A stretch of 6,951 bases of DNA from Sulfurimonas sp. (GCA_026987995.1 JALSMC010000289.1:1-6951); one strand, 5' to 3'. Positions 1-5,701 are shown, numbered from the stretch's first letter. The notes: generated from the sequence alone by a model not told the origin. Numbers and translations are program-made.

Positions 1-1
1 C

Positions 2-430
2 TTAGTATTTAAACCAAAGCTGACTCTTAATATTAAAGATACTCAGACAAAGTATGAAAGACATAGTAAATATACTCATCAAGAAGGTCATATAACTGTA
101 ACTGGTAACTTAGTTATTAGTGTGGACGAGCCAATGACAGGTCAAACATTTATCAAAAAAAGAATTAACTTATCTGATTTGGGTATTTCTGTAGCATATA
201 TAAAAGAATGGAATTCAAGGTCAACTAATAGTGGTATAACAGGAATGCTTTTAGATTCAGTAGACACTACTCCTGATACGTTAATAGATAATAAAGATTA
301 TGCATTAGCACAAGCAAATAGTGAAGTGTATAAAAAAGTAATGGCAAAAATTGAACAGTTTATCGATAGAGAAGAAATCATTAGCTTCAAGCCTGATATT
401 TTGAAACTTAAAGGTCTTAAACGATTTTAA
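2..430 (+). CDS. HpaA-family lipoprotein, C-terminal part (5' end outside window)
   Basis: The frame is open from the left edge to a TAA at 428-430, giving 142 residues, so the true start lies upstream; the GTG at 122 is not a sensible start because coding continues before it. The fragment lines up by eye with the C-terminal half of Helicobacter pylori HpaA (neuraminyllactose-binding haemagglutinin family): a G-x-L-V-I-S-V-x-EPMTG stretch (HpaA has EPMSG), LSDLGI (HpaA LSELDI), a serine/glycine turn followed by a G-M-L-L-D segment, and the ending KLKGLKRF (HpaA ELKGKRNR). Known members are surface or flagellar-sheath lipoproteins of about 260 residues; H. pylori HpaA has been described as an adhesin. 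The lipobox would be in the missing N-terminus. The role in this organism is unknown. Family assignment is fairly sure; function is not. Confidence 0.72.
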   Translation, partial: LVFKPKLTLNIKDTQTKYERHSKYTHQEGHITVTGNLVISVDEPMTGQTFIKKRINLSDLGISVAYIKEWNSRSTNSGITGMLLDSVDTTPDTLIDNKDYALAQANSEVYKKVMAKIEQFIDREEIISFKPDILKLKGLKRF

Positions 431-453
431 GTGTTTAAATACTAAAATATTTT

Positions 454-480
454 TATAGCACCTTGTTTTTAGGTGCTATA
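454..480. terminator. Perfect 9-bp hairpin after the HpaA-like gene
   Basis: TATAGCACC (454-462) is followed by a 9-nt loop and the exact reverse complement GGTGCTATA (472-480). It starts 24 nt past the stop codon. The rightward flank has no uninterrupted T-run directly after the stem, while the leftward flank reads as AAAATATTTT. It may work as a weak or bidirectional terminator; the position is the main support. Confidence 0.55.
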
Positions 481-534
481 ACCTGCATATGGTTTTATGT
501 GTATTCCAATTTCCATTAGAATCAGCGAGATAAA

Positions 535-562
535 ATTTATTTCATTTATAAATAAAATAAAT
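535..562. repeat. AT-rich 28-bp near-perfect palindrome
   Basis: The block reads ATTTATTT, C, ATTTATAAAT, A, AAATAAAT. It equals its own reverse complement except for one symmetric mismatch pair (positions 543 and 554), centred on 548/549. Two-fold symmetry of this size could be a binding site for a dimeric regulator or a hairpin. In such AT-rich DNA, chance is also possible. It lies about 250 bp before mqo. Confidence 0.4.
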
Positions 563-772
563 CATCTAGTTAAAACTATTTTCTCTCTGCTCTCTATCTT
601 CTTACTGTATTTTTTAATTACAGTTACAGCAAAGTCTTCAAATATAAATTTACAAATTTAATTTTTAATTTTCAAAAATTGCACTTCAGACTTAGAGTGT
701 AGACTTAAAAGATATAGGTATGAGTAAAAAATGAAAGATTGGCTAAAAAGTATAAAGAATTAACCTTTTTCG

Positions 773-781
773 TGATATATT
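773..781 (+). promoter_or_regulatory. Candidate extended -10 promoter of mqo
   Basis: TGATATATT fits the extended -10 pattern TG-N-TATAAT with one mismatch. It is preceded by a T-rich run (766-770), as is common for Campylobacterota sigma-70 promoters that lack a clear -35 box. Transcription would start near 788, leaving a leader of about 22 nt that contains TAAGG (798-802), 7 nt before the mqo ATG. Confidence 0.4.
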
Positions 782-809
782 TAGAGATAAAAAATTATAA
801 GGTTATTTC

Positions 810-2312
810 ATGTCACAGTCCAAGCGAAATTTCGAAGTAATAATAGTAGGTGCAGGTATCTCAGGTGCTGCACTCGCTTATGAGTTAGCCCGTTATACAG
901 ATGTAAAAAGTATAGGTATTTTAGAAAAGTATGAGGATGTTGCAACCCTTAACTCCAAGGGAACAAGTAACTCTCAAACTATTCATGTTGGTGACATTGA
1001 GACAAACTATACTCTTGAAAAAGCAGCTGTTACAAAAAAAACTGCAAAGATGGTTGAGCGTTATTGTCTACAACACAAACTACAAAACAAAGCAATTTTT
1101 TCACATCAAAAGATGGCATTTGGTGTGGGTGAAGAAGAAGTCGAATTTTTACTCCATCGCTACGAGGAGTTTTCTGAACTTTTTCCATACCTAGAAGTGT
1201 GGGATAAAGAAAAACTAAAAGAGCTTGAGCCAAAAGTTGTTTGGGATAAACATGGTAATGAGCGACCTGAACCGATAGTAGGAATCGGGGCAATAGGTGA
1301 GTGGACTACCGTAGATTATGGTGTTTTAGCAAAAGACATGATAGAGCGTGCTAAGCAAGAGCCAGATACAGAAGTAGAACTCTTTTTAAATACTCAAGTA
1401 GAGATTATGGAGCGAAGTGGTAAACGCGGATACAAAGTTTTTACAAATGGTAAAACTTTTTATGCTGACTTTGTTGTAGTAAACGCAGGGGCACATAGTC
1501 TTTTTCTCGCTCATAAGATGGGCTATGGACATAACCTCGGATGTCTTCCAATGGCAGGGAGTTTTTACCTCACAAAAGAGCACCTTTTAAACGGTAAAGT
1601 CTATATGATTCAAAATCCTAAACTTCCATTTGCTGCACTTCACGGTGATCCTGATGTCTTAGCTGATGGCAATACTCGCTTTGGACCTACGGCACTAGTC
1701 CTTCCAAAGTTAGAGCGTTTTAAACCTGGAACTTATATGGACTTTTTCAAAACTCTGCGTTTTGATAGTCACATAGTAAAAGCACTATGGAAACTTCTCA
1801 AAGAGAGTGACATTCGGAACTACATCTTTAAAAACTTTCTTTTTGAAGTACCTGTTTTAAACAAAATACTCTTCTTGCAAGATGCACAAAAAATTGTGCC
1901 ATCACTTACCAAAGAGCAGTTTACTTATGCTAAAGGTTTTGGTGGAGTCAGACCTCAGGTTATAAACAAAGATGAAGAAAAACTTATGCTCGGAGAAGCT
2001 TCTATAAATACGGGTGAGGGAATTATCTTTAACATGACACCTTCTCCTGGCGCTACAAGTTGTCTAGGAAATGCAGAACGAGACCTGCGTTTTGTGACTG
2101 CTTACTTAGGAAAAAGTTTTGATGAAGATCGTTTTAACGATGAGCTTACAGAGGGTGAATACTGTGCTTTACCAGAGCCGATACAAGCACAACAAGAGAA
2201 TGTGAACCGTATCCGTGATGCGATACGTAAAACACATGAAGAGTATTATATAGACCACTTAGAGGGTGAACCAGATGAGAGCTTCTGGAATCAGCCCCAT
2301 AGTAAGATATAG
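810..2312 (+). CDS. mqo: Malate:quinone oxidoreductase (FAD-dependent)
   Basis: This enzyme oxidises malate to oxaloacetate and passes electrons to the quinone pool, acting peripherally on the cytoplasmic membrane. The 500-residue product begins with an FAD-binding fold: GAGISG (14-19) and an acidic residue ending the second strand (ILEK, E39). It then follows the H. pylori-type Mqo (HP0086) closely: NSQTIH (54-59), GDIETNYT (61-68), a GCLPMAGSFY block (244-253), NPKLPFAALHGDPD (269-282), RFGPTAL (290-296) and the C-terminal flavin segment FNMTPSPGATSC (407-418). The ATG at 810 has TAAGG 7 nt upstream, and the N-terminus sits just ahead of the nucleotide-binding strand. A charged tail after about residue 447 extends beyond what I recall of the H. 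pylori protein. The malic enzyme gene follows after 23 bp, so the two probably share a transcript. Other FAD-dependent oxidoreductases (D-amino-acid-oxidase-like fold) are less likely given the block-by-block match. Confidence 0.88.
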   Translation: MSQSKRNFEVIIVGAGISGAALAYELARYTDVKSIGILEKYEDVATLNSKGTSNSQTIHVGDIETNYTLEKAAVTKKTAKMVERYCLQHKLQNKAIFSHQKMAFGVGEEEVEFLLHRYEEFSELFPYLEVWDKEKLKELEPKVVWDKHGNERPEPIVGIGAIGEWTTVDYGVLAKDMIERAKQEPDTEVELFLNTQVEIMERSGKRGYKVFTNGKTFYADFVVVNAGAHSLFLAHKMGYGHNLGCLPMAGSFYLTKEHLLNGKVYMIQNPKLPFAALHGDPDVLADGNTRFGPTALVLPKLERFKPGTYMDFFKTLRFDSHIVKALWKLLKESDIRNYIFKNFLFEVPVLNKILFLQDAQKIVPSLTKEQFTYAKGFGGVRPQVINKDEEKLMLGEASINTGEGIIFNMTPSPGATSCLGNAERDLRFVTAYLGKSFDEDRFNDELTEGEYCALPEPIQAQQENVNRIRDAIRKTHEEYYIDHLEGEPDESFWNQPHSKI

Positions 2313-2335
2313 TTTAGACATAAAAGGAAAAAGAG

Positions 2336-3601
2336 ATGTCAAATAAAGCAGTAACTGATCAAGAGGCATTAGATTATCATCAGTACCCTCATGCAGGAAA
2401 AATTTCAGTAGAAATTACCACTGCGGTTAAAACACAAAAAGATTTAAGTATGGCATATACTCCTGGGGTCGCAGTTCCTTGTTTGGCGATAGAAAAAGAG
2501 CCTAAAGATGCTTATAAATATACTGCCAAGGGAAACCTTGTAGCCGTTATAAGTAATGGAACAGCAGTTTTAGGACTTGGAAATATAGGAGCTTTAGCCT
2601 CTAAACCCGTTATGGAAGGAAAAGGAGTACTTTTTAAAAGTTTTTCTGGACTTGATAGTTTTGATATAGAAGTAGATACTGAAGATGTAGATGAGTTTTG
2701 CAAAGCAGTAGCACTCATCTCCCCTACTTTTGGTGGTATTAACCTAGAAGACATTAAAGCTCCGGAGTGTTTTGAGATAGAGAGACGACTTGATGAGGAA
2801 CTTGACATCCCAGTTATGCATGATGACCAACACGGAACTGCTGTTATCTCAACGGCTGCAATTATGAATGCTTGTGAGATTACAGGTAAAACTTTAGAGG
2901 ATTTAAAAATTGTAGTCATCGGTGCGGGTGCTGCCGCTATCTCATGTGCTAGACTTTACCGTCATGTAGGTGTGAAAAACATCTTTATGCTTGATTCTAA
3001 GGGTGTGATTCATGAGGGAAGAGATGACTTAAATGAGTTTAAAAAAGAGTTCTGTGCTCCAAAAGATACTACAAAAATAGATGTGTTTATGAAAGCGGAT
3101 GTAGCAGTAGGACTCTCTCGTCCTGGCTCGTTTAGTGTAGAGAACATAAAACTTATGGCTGATACTCCCATCATCTTTACTTTGGCAAATCCTACTCCAG
3201 AAATTTTCCCTGATGAAACAAGAAAAGCTCGTCCTGATGCTATCATCGCAACCGGGCGAAGTGACTTTGACAACCAAGTGAACAATGTTTTAGGTTTTCC
3301 TTTTATCTTTAGAGGAGCGATGGATGTTCATGCTTCGAGAGTAAATATAGAGATGAAAATAGCAGCTGCTCGTGCTTTAGCAGACTTAGCAAAACAAGAA
3401 GTTCCTGAGTATGTCAATGAGATATTTGGTAAAAAACTTGAGTTTGGTAAAGAGTACATTATCCCAAAACCTTTTGATAAACGCCTAGTAGTAGGGGTCT
3501 CATCGGCTGTGGCACAAGCTGCTGTAGATAGTGGAAGTTCTAGTATGACAGGCTTTGATATAGAAGAGTATAAAAAAGAGTTAGCAAAGAGAATTAAGTA
3601 A
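2336..3601 (+). CDS. Malic enzyme (malate dehydrogenase, oxaloacetate-decarboxylating), short form
   Basis: This soluble enzyme converts malate to pyruvate and CO2 while reducing NAD(P)+. Its 421 residues match the malic enzyme domains alone, without the phosphotransacetylase-like C-terminal domain of long MaeB proteins. Visible motifs are YTPGVAVPC (41-49; Tyr41 likely the catalytic acid), GNIGALASKPVMEGKGVLFK (82-101; Lys96 likely the base), LEDIKAPECFEIE (137-149) and MHDDQHGTAVI (161-171) with the metal-binding Glu/Asp residues, the Rossmann motif GAGAAAIS (196-203), FTLANPTPE (281-289) and TGRSDFDNQVNN (306-317). The Rossmann motif carries Ala where Gly is usual (GAGAAG). NAD versus NADP use cannot be read with confidence. 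AAGGA (2324-2328) lies 7 nt before the ATG. It forms a malate-consuming pair with mqo, and its last 8 bp overlap the end of the convergent mqnA gene. Confidence 0.92.
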   Translation: MSNKAVTDQEALDYHQYPHAGKISVEITTAVKTQKDLSMAYTPGVAVPCLAIEKEPKDAYKYTAKGNLVAVISNGTAVLGLGNIGALASKPVMEGKGVLFKSFSGLDSFDIEVDTEDVDEFCKAVALISPTFGGINLEDIKAPECFEIERRLDEELDIPVMHDDQHGTAVISTAAIMNACEITGKTLEDLKIVVIGAGAAAISCARLYRHVGVKNIFMLDSKGVIHEGRDDLNEFKKEFCAPKDTTKIDVFMKADVAVGLSRPGSFSVENIKLMADTPIIFTLANPTPEIFPDETRKARPDAIIATGRSDFDNQVNNVLGFPFIFRGAMDVHASRVNIEMKIAAARALADLAKQEVPEYVNEIFGKKLEFGKEYIIPKPFDKRLVVGVSSAVAQAAVDSGSSSMTGFDIEEYKKELAKRIK

Positions 3602-4247
3602 GTTTTCTTGCTTCTTTATAAAAACGAGTAAGTCCGCGTTTGGACTTGCTATCTACTCTATAAGAAATAAGTTGTAGATAGCTGAGTATCTCTTTTTTAG
3701 ATATTTGTGTTCTTTTGGATGCCTTTTCTAAAATATACTGAGGGATTTTCACCTCTTTTCTTAAAAATTCTCTCTCTATCTTTTTATATAACTTTTTATC
3801 TTTATGGTAACAAAGAAGTGCAAAAACAAAAGGCAAGTTATATCTCTCACTCCACACCTTTGCCAGGTCAATATAGTCACTGTTTGAGAGAGCATACTTT
3901 AGTGCTTTATCCCCTATGAGAACTTCACCTTTTACATCTAAAATATTTGCCAAAACATTTGAACTTGCAGACTCTATATCACGCTTACTCTTTTGTGAGG
4001 GAATGACAATGACACTCTTGACACCTTTTTTAGCGATAATCCCAAGCCCCACATATTTACTCTTTTGAGCACTTATACTTGAAATAAATGCAGCATCGAC
4101 TCTTCTTGCATGAAAATCTCTATTTATTTGAGAGGGAACTCCGCGTTTATACTCCATACTCATTTTTGAAGCACTATTTTTTATAAAAGACTTCATAAAA
4201 ACATGAAAAGGAAGGAGGTTGAGGTACTGTATTTTGCCAAAAATCAT
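3594..4247 (-). CDS. mqnA: Chorismate dehydratase MqnA (futalosine menaquinone pathway)
   Basis: MqnA removes water from chorismate to give 3-[(1-carboxyvinyl)oxy]benzoate, the first step of the futalosine route to menaquinone, which Campylobacterota use instead of the classical Men route. The 217-residue product has the MqnA/MqnD (periplasmic-binding-protein-like) fold signatures: GKIQYLNLLPF (4-14), RGVPSQIN (35-42), VDAAFISSI (50-58), LGIIAKKGVKSV (68-79), IGDKAL (111-116) and DLAKVWSERYNLPFVFAL (127-144). ISSI and the W-x-x-x-x-x-LPFVFA block favour MqnA over MqnD. I chose the ATG at 4247 because family members begin almost directly with G-x-I-x-YLN; starts at 4286 or 4307 add 13-20 unmatched residues, and the latter lies inside the repeat element. 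No ribosome binding site precedes the chosen ATG, but TATAAT ends 6 nt before it, suggesting a leaderless message. The gene converges on the malic enzyme gene. Confidence 0.85.
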   Translation of the reverse strand: MIFGKIQYLNLLPFHVFMKSFIKNSASKMSMEYKRGVPSQINRDFHARRVDAAFISSISAQKSKYVGLGIIAKKGVKSVIVIPSQKSKRDIESASSNVLANILDVKGEVLIGDKALKYALSNSDYIDLAKVWSERYNLPFVFALLCYHKDKKLYKKIEREFLRKEVKIPQYILEKASKRTQISKKEILSYLQLISYRVDSKSKRGLTRFYKEARKLT

Positions 4248-4253
4248 AAAAGT

Positions 4254-4259
4254 ATTATA
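4254..4259 (-). promoter_or_regulatory. -10 box of mqnA, predicted leaderless start
   Basis: On the minus strand TATAAT is followed by ACTTTT and then the ATG at 4247. With the usual 6-nt gap from -10 box to start point, the first transcribed base would be the A of the ATG itself. No Shine-Dalgarno motif is present to contradict this. The box lies 36 bp outside the repeat element, in what would be the original intergenic DNA. Confidence 0.45.
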
Positions 4260-4295
4260 CTTTGATAATATTAATTTAGATACCATTGCATAATA

Positions 4296-4325
4296 GACTT
4301 CTTGCATAACCTAAGTATACTTCAG
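4296..4325 (+). repeat. Left terminal inverted repeat of the element
   Basis: It begins GACTTCTTGCATAA and ends ACTTCAG. It pairs with 4531-4560, with differences only at 4310, 4316 and 4319; the 4316 change leaves a T-G wobble in folded form. The outer 14 bp are perfectly conserved between the two ends, as is usual where a transposase binds. Confidence 0.75.
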
Positions 4326-4422
4326 CACTTTAGAGAGAGTTTTAATCAAGGCAGATGTTCTTCATCATAGCCATAGCTACGATGAAGGTTATCAAACGAA
4401 AAGTAAAGCTCTCTCTAAAGTG
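4326..4422 (+). repeat. Internal hairpin arm 1 of the element
   Basis: CACTTTAGAGAGAG (4326-4339) and CTCTCTCTAAAGTG (4409-4422) are perfect inverted repeats. Pairing continues through TTTTA/TAAAG to give 19 bp with one wobble (4326-4344 with 4404-4422). An inner hairpin CTTCATC/GATGAAG (4360-4366 with 4381-4387) is capped by TAGC-CATA-GCTA (4368-4379). Confidence 0.7.
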
Positions 4423-4431
4423 CCCAAAGGG

Positions 4432-4530
4432 AGGGATAAAAAAAGCGAACTTGCATAAAACTTTTTATCACCGTAGCTATGGCTACACTGAAAAAAAGCT
4501 TTTACAAAATTTCATCTTTTTTTCTTCCCT
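4432..4530 (+). repeat. Internal hairpin arm 2 of the element
   Basis: AGGGA (4432-4436) pairs with TCCCT (4526-4530) and AAAAAAAG (4438-4445) with CTTTTTTT (4516-4523). An inner stem around 4457-4503 is capped by GTAGC-TATG-GCTAC (4473-4486). The arm ends immediately before the right terminal repeat, just as arm 1 begins immediately after the left one. Confidence 0.6.
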
Positions 4531-4560
4531 CTGAAGCATGCTTAGCTTATGCAAGAAGTC
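4531..4560 (-). repeat. Right terminal inverted repeat of the element
   Basis: It begins CTGAAG and ends TTATGCAAGAAGTC. It is the inverted partner of 4296-4325. An open frame starting at ATG 4538 inside this repeat runs into the downstream gene, but that start is most likely an accident of the insertion. Confidence 0.75.
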
Positions 4561-4591
4561 TAATAAAACTGCTAAGGAAAATATATATAAT

Positions 4592-5005
4592 ATGAATGAA
4601 ATGTACAGCTTAGGATTATCTCTTCACAGCCTCACAGCATTAGCTATGCTTGGAGTGGTTTTTATGAATCTTTTTTTACTGATGAGTAACAACGACTTAA
4701 AAAAATACAAAAGACTCCATAGTGTAGTGCTTTGGCCTATTACCTTTACTATCTTAGGTATAACAATTTTTACAGGTGTTATCATGATGGCAGCGAAACA
4801 TTTAGACTTTAGTTTTGCAAACATAGTGATGATACTTATAAGCATCATCTTCATTGCATTAGAAGTAAAACGAGTAAAGTCTTTGAAGTATTTAAGCGAC
4901 ACAAAAGAGCATGCTTTTAATGCTTATAAGCCTATAGCTAGAACAATGCTCCAAGCAGAATTTATCTTGATTCTTCTACTCTCTTTAGGGATGTGGTTTC
5001 TTTGA
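4592..5005 (+). CDS. Small four-helix membrane protein, unknown function
   Basis: I do not recognise this 137-residue protein. Four hydrophobic segments are visible at about residues 7-30, 44-66, 73-92 and 119-136. A basic loop (LKKYKRLH, 36-43) follows the first helix and a longer charged loop (92-117) follows the third. Histidines lie in or next to helices 1 and 2 (H12, H43), an arrangement seen in some small haem- or metal-binding membrane proteins, but that is only a possibility. I chose the ATG at 4592, which has AAGGAA at 4574-4579 (12 nt upstream, rather far); ATG 4601 is an alternative, and TATAAT (4586-4591) directly abuts 4592. A start at 4538 would sit in the repeat element and is unlikely. 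The stop overlaps the rsmE start, so the two genes are probably co-translated. Confidence 0.65.
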   Translation: MNEMYSLGLSLHSLTALAMLGVVFMNLFLLMSNNDLKKYKRLHSVVLWPITFTILGITIFTGVIMMAAKHLDFSFANIVMILISIIFIALEVKRVKSLKYLSDTKEHAFNAYKPIARTMLQAEFILILLLSLGMWFL

Positions 5006-5673
5006 TATATATTTTTGATGATAATGCAGGTGTAGATAATCTGAGTATTAAAGGTGAACTTCATAAGTACCTTATAAAAGTACGCCGTCATTCACTTGGT
5101 GATGTTTTGTCTTTTAGAAACAAAGAACATATAACAAAGCTCCATACATATAAAATCTCTGCACTAGAGCCAAGAGTAGTTACTTTAGAACATATAAGCT
5201 CCCACGTTCTTGAAGTGAAACCTACTAAAGACTTACATGTAGCATGGTGCATCATAGACTCTAAATCAGTTGAAAAAGTACTGCCATCTTTATGTGAGAT
5301 AGGGGTAAGTCGTATCTCTTTTATAGGCTGCGATAGAAGTCAAAAAAACTTCAAGATAGACTTCAAACGCTACGAGAGAATAGTAGAAGCCTCTATGCAA
5401 CAGAGTGGAAGAACTTCTTTTATGAGTTTTGATACTTATAAAAATATCGCTGCGTTTATACAAGAGTTTCCCGATACAAAAGTTTTTGACTTTACAGATA
5501 ATGTCTTAAGTGGAGATAGCTCGTTTAAAAGAGTGCTTATAGGCTGTGAGGGTGGATTCTCCAAAGATGAAAAAGAGATGCTAAAAACTCAAGAAGTCTT
5601 TAGACTCAACTCTCCTTTGGTACTGCGTTCTGAGTCTGCTGTTATGGCAGTAGCGTCAAAAATTTTGCTATAA
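5002..5673 (+). CDS. rsmE: 16S rRNA (uracil-1498-N3)-methyltransferase RsmE
   Basis: RsmE methylates N3 of U1498 in helix 44 of 16S rRNA with S-adenosylmethionine. The 223-residue product has the family layout: an N-terminal PUA-like part with H-K-Y-L-I-K-V-R-R-H (21-30), then the SPOUT (alpha/beta-knot) domain with SVEKVLPSLCEIGV (89-102), EASMQQSGR (129-137), the cofactor motif IGCEGGFSKDE (180-190; the usual form is IGPEGG, here Cys replaces Pro) and LNSPLVLRSESAV (202-214, usual form LG-x-R-I-LR-x-ETA). I chose TTG 5002, which overlaps the preceding TGA as TTGA and has AGGGA (4987-4991) 10 nt upstream. GTG 4993 would add three residues but is only 1 nt from that motif. The overlap indicates translational coupling with the membrane-protein gene. 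Function is confident; the start is moderate. Confidence 0.88.
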   Translation: MIYIFDDNAGVDNLSIKGELHKYLIKVRRHSLGDVLSFRNKEHITKLHTYKISALEPRVVTLEHISSHVLEVKPTKDLHVAWCIIDSKSVEKVLPSLCEIGVSRISFIGCDRSQKNFKIDFKRYERIVEASMQQSGRTSFMSFDTYKNIAAFIQEFPDTKVFDFTDNVLSGDSSFKRVLIGCEGGFSKDEKEMLKTQEVFRLNSPLVLRSESAVMAVASKILL

Positions 5674-5674
5674 T
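5663..5674 (+). promoter_or_regulatory. Extended -10 promoter inside the rsmE stop, driving the glucosaminidase gene
   Basis: TTTTGCTATAAT is a perfect extended -10 box (TG-N-TATAAT) with the upstream T-run typical of Campylobacterota. It overlaps the last codons and TAA of rsmE (5671-5673). Transcription would begin near 5681, giving a leader of about 21 nt with AAGGAA (5689-5694). Confidence 0.6.
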
Positions 5675-5701
5675 AATTTAGCTTATATAAGGAAAATAAC
5701 A

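Larger units (their letters stand above)
431..809. other. 379-bp non-coding region between the HpaA-like gene and mqo
   Basis: No credible gene is seen on either strand. The region is very AT-rich. It holds the hairpin at 454-480, a 28-bp near-palindrome at 535-562, a short direct repeat AGACTTA (688-694 and 701-707, 13 bp apart), and a candidate promoter for mqo near 773-781. A 10-codon open frame (731-763, starting MKDW) has no visible ribosome binding site and is not called as a gene. Confidence 0.6.
4296..4560. mobile_element. 265-bp MITE-like nested-palindrome element with TA at both edges
   Basis: The ends are 30-bp terminal inverted repeats (4296-4325 and 4531-4560; 27 of 30 positions match) starting GACTTCTTGCATAA. 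A TA dinucleotide abuts each end (4294-4295 and 4561-4562), as expected for a TA target duplication of IS630/mariner or some IS5-family elements. Inside are two further inverted-repeat arms, 4326-4422 and 4432-4530, separated only by CCCAAAGGG. Nearly the whole length can therefore pair into a three-way junction. There is no transposase frame, so movement, if any, would need an enzyme from elsewhere. It lies between the divergent mqnA and membrane-protein genes. Whether it is a MITE, a structured RNA or another kind of palindromic unit cannot be settled here; no family is recognised. Confidence 0.7.

Noticed and set aside
731..763. 10-codon open frame upstream of mqo (M-K-D-W-L-K-S-I-K-N)
   Set aside because: It has no ribosome binding site and lies upstream of the predicted mqo start point; frames this short are common by chance.
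1030..1583. Open frames on the minus strand opposite mqo (1030-1293 and 1386-1583)
   Set aside because: They lie inside mqo, which has strong family motifs throughout, and show no recognisable protein features.
2512..2919. 135-residue open frame on the minus strand opposite the malic enzyme gene
   Set aside because: It is fully antisense to a gene with clear malic enzyme motifs, and its serine-rich product looks like a reversed-codon shadow.
3707..3919. 70-residue plus-strand frame opposite mqnA
   Set aside because: It is antisense to conserved MqnA blocks and has no ribosome binding site of note.
4248..4307. N-terminal extension of mqnA to ATG 4307
   Set aside because: The start codon lies in the terminal repeat of the inserted element, and the extra 20 residues precede the normal family start.
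4538..4591. N-terminal extension of the membrane protein to ATG 4538
   Set aside because: The start lies in the right terminal repeat, and the extra residues are polar and unlike the beginning of a membrane protein.
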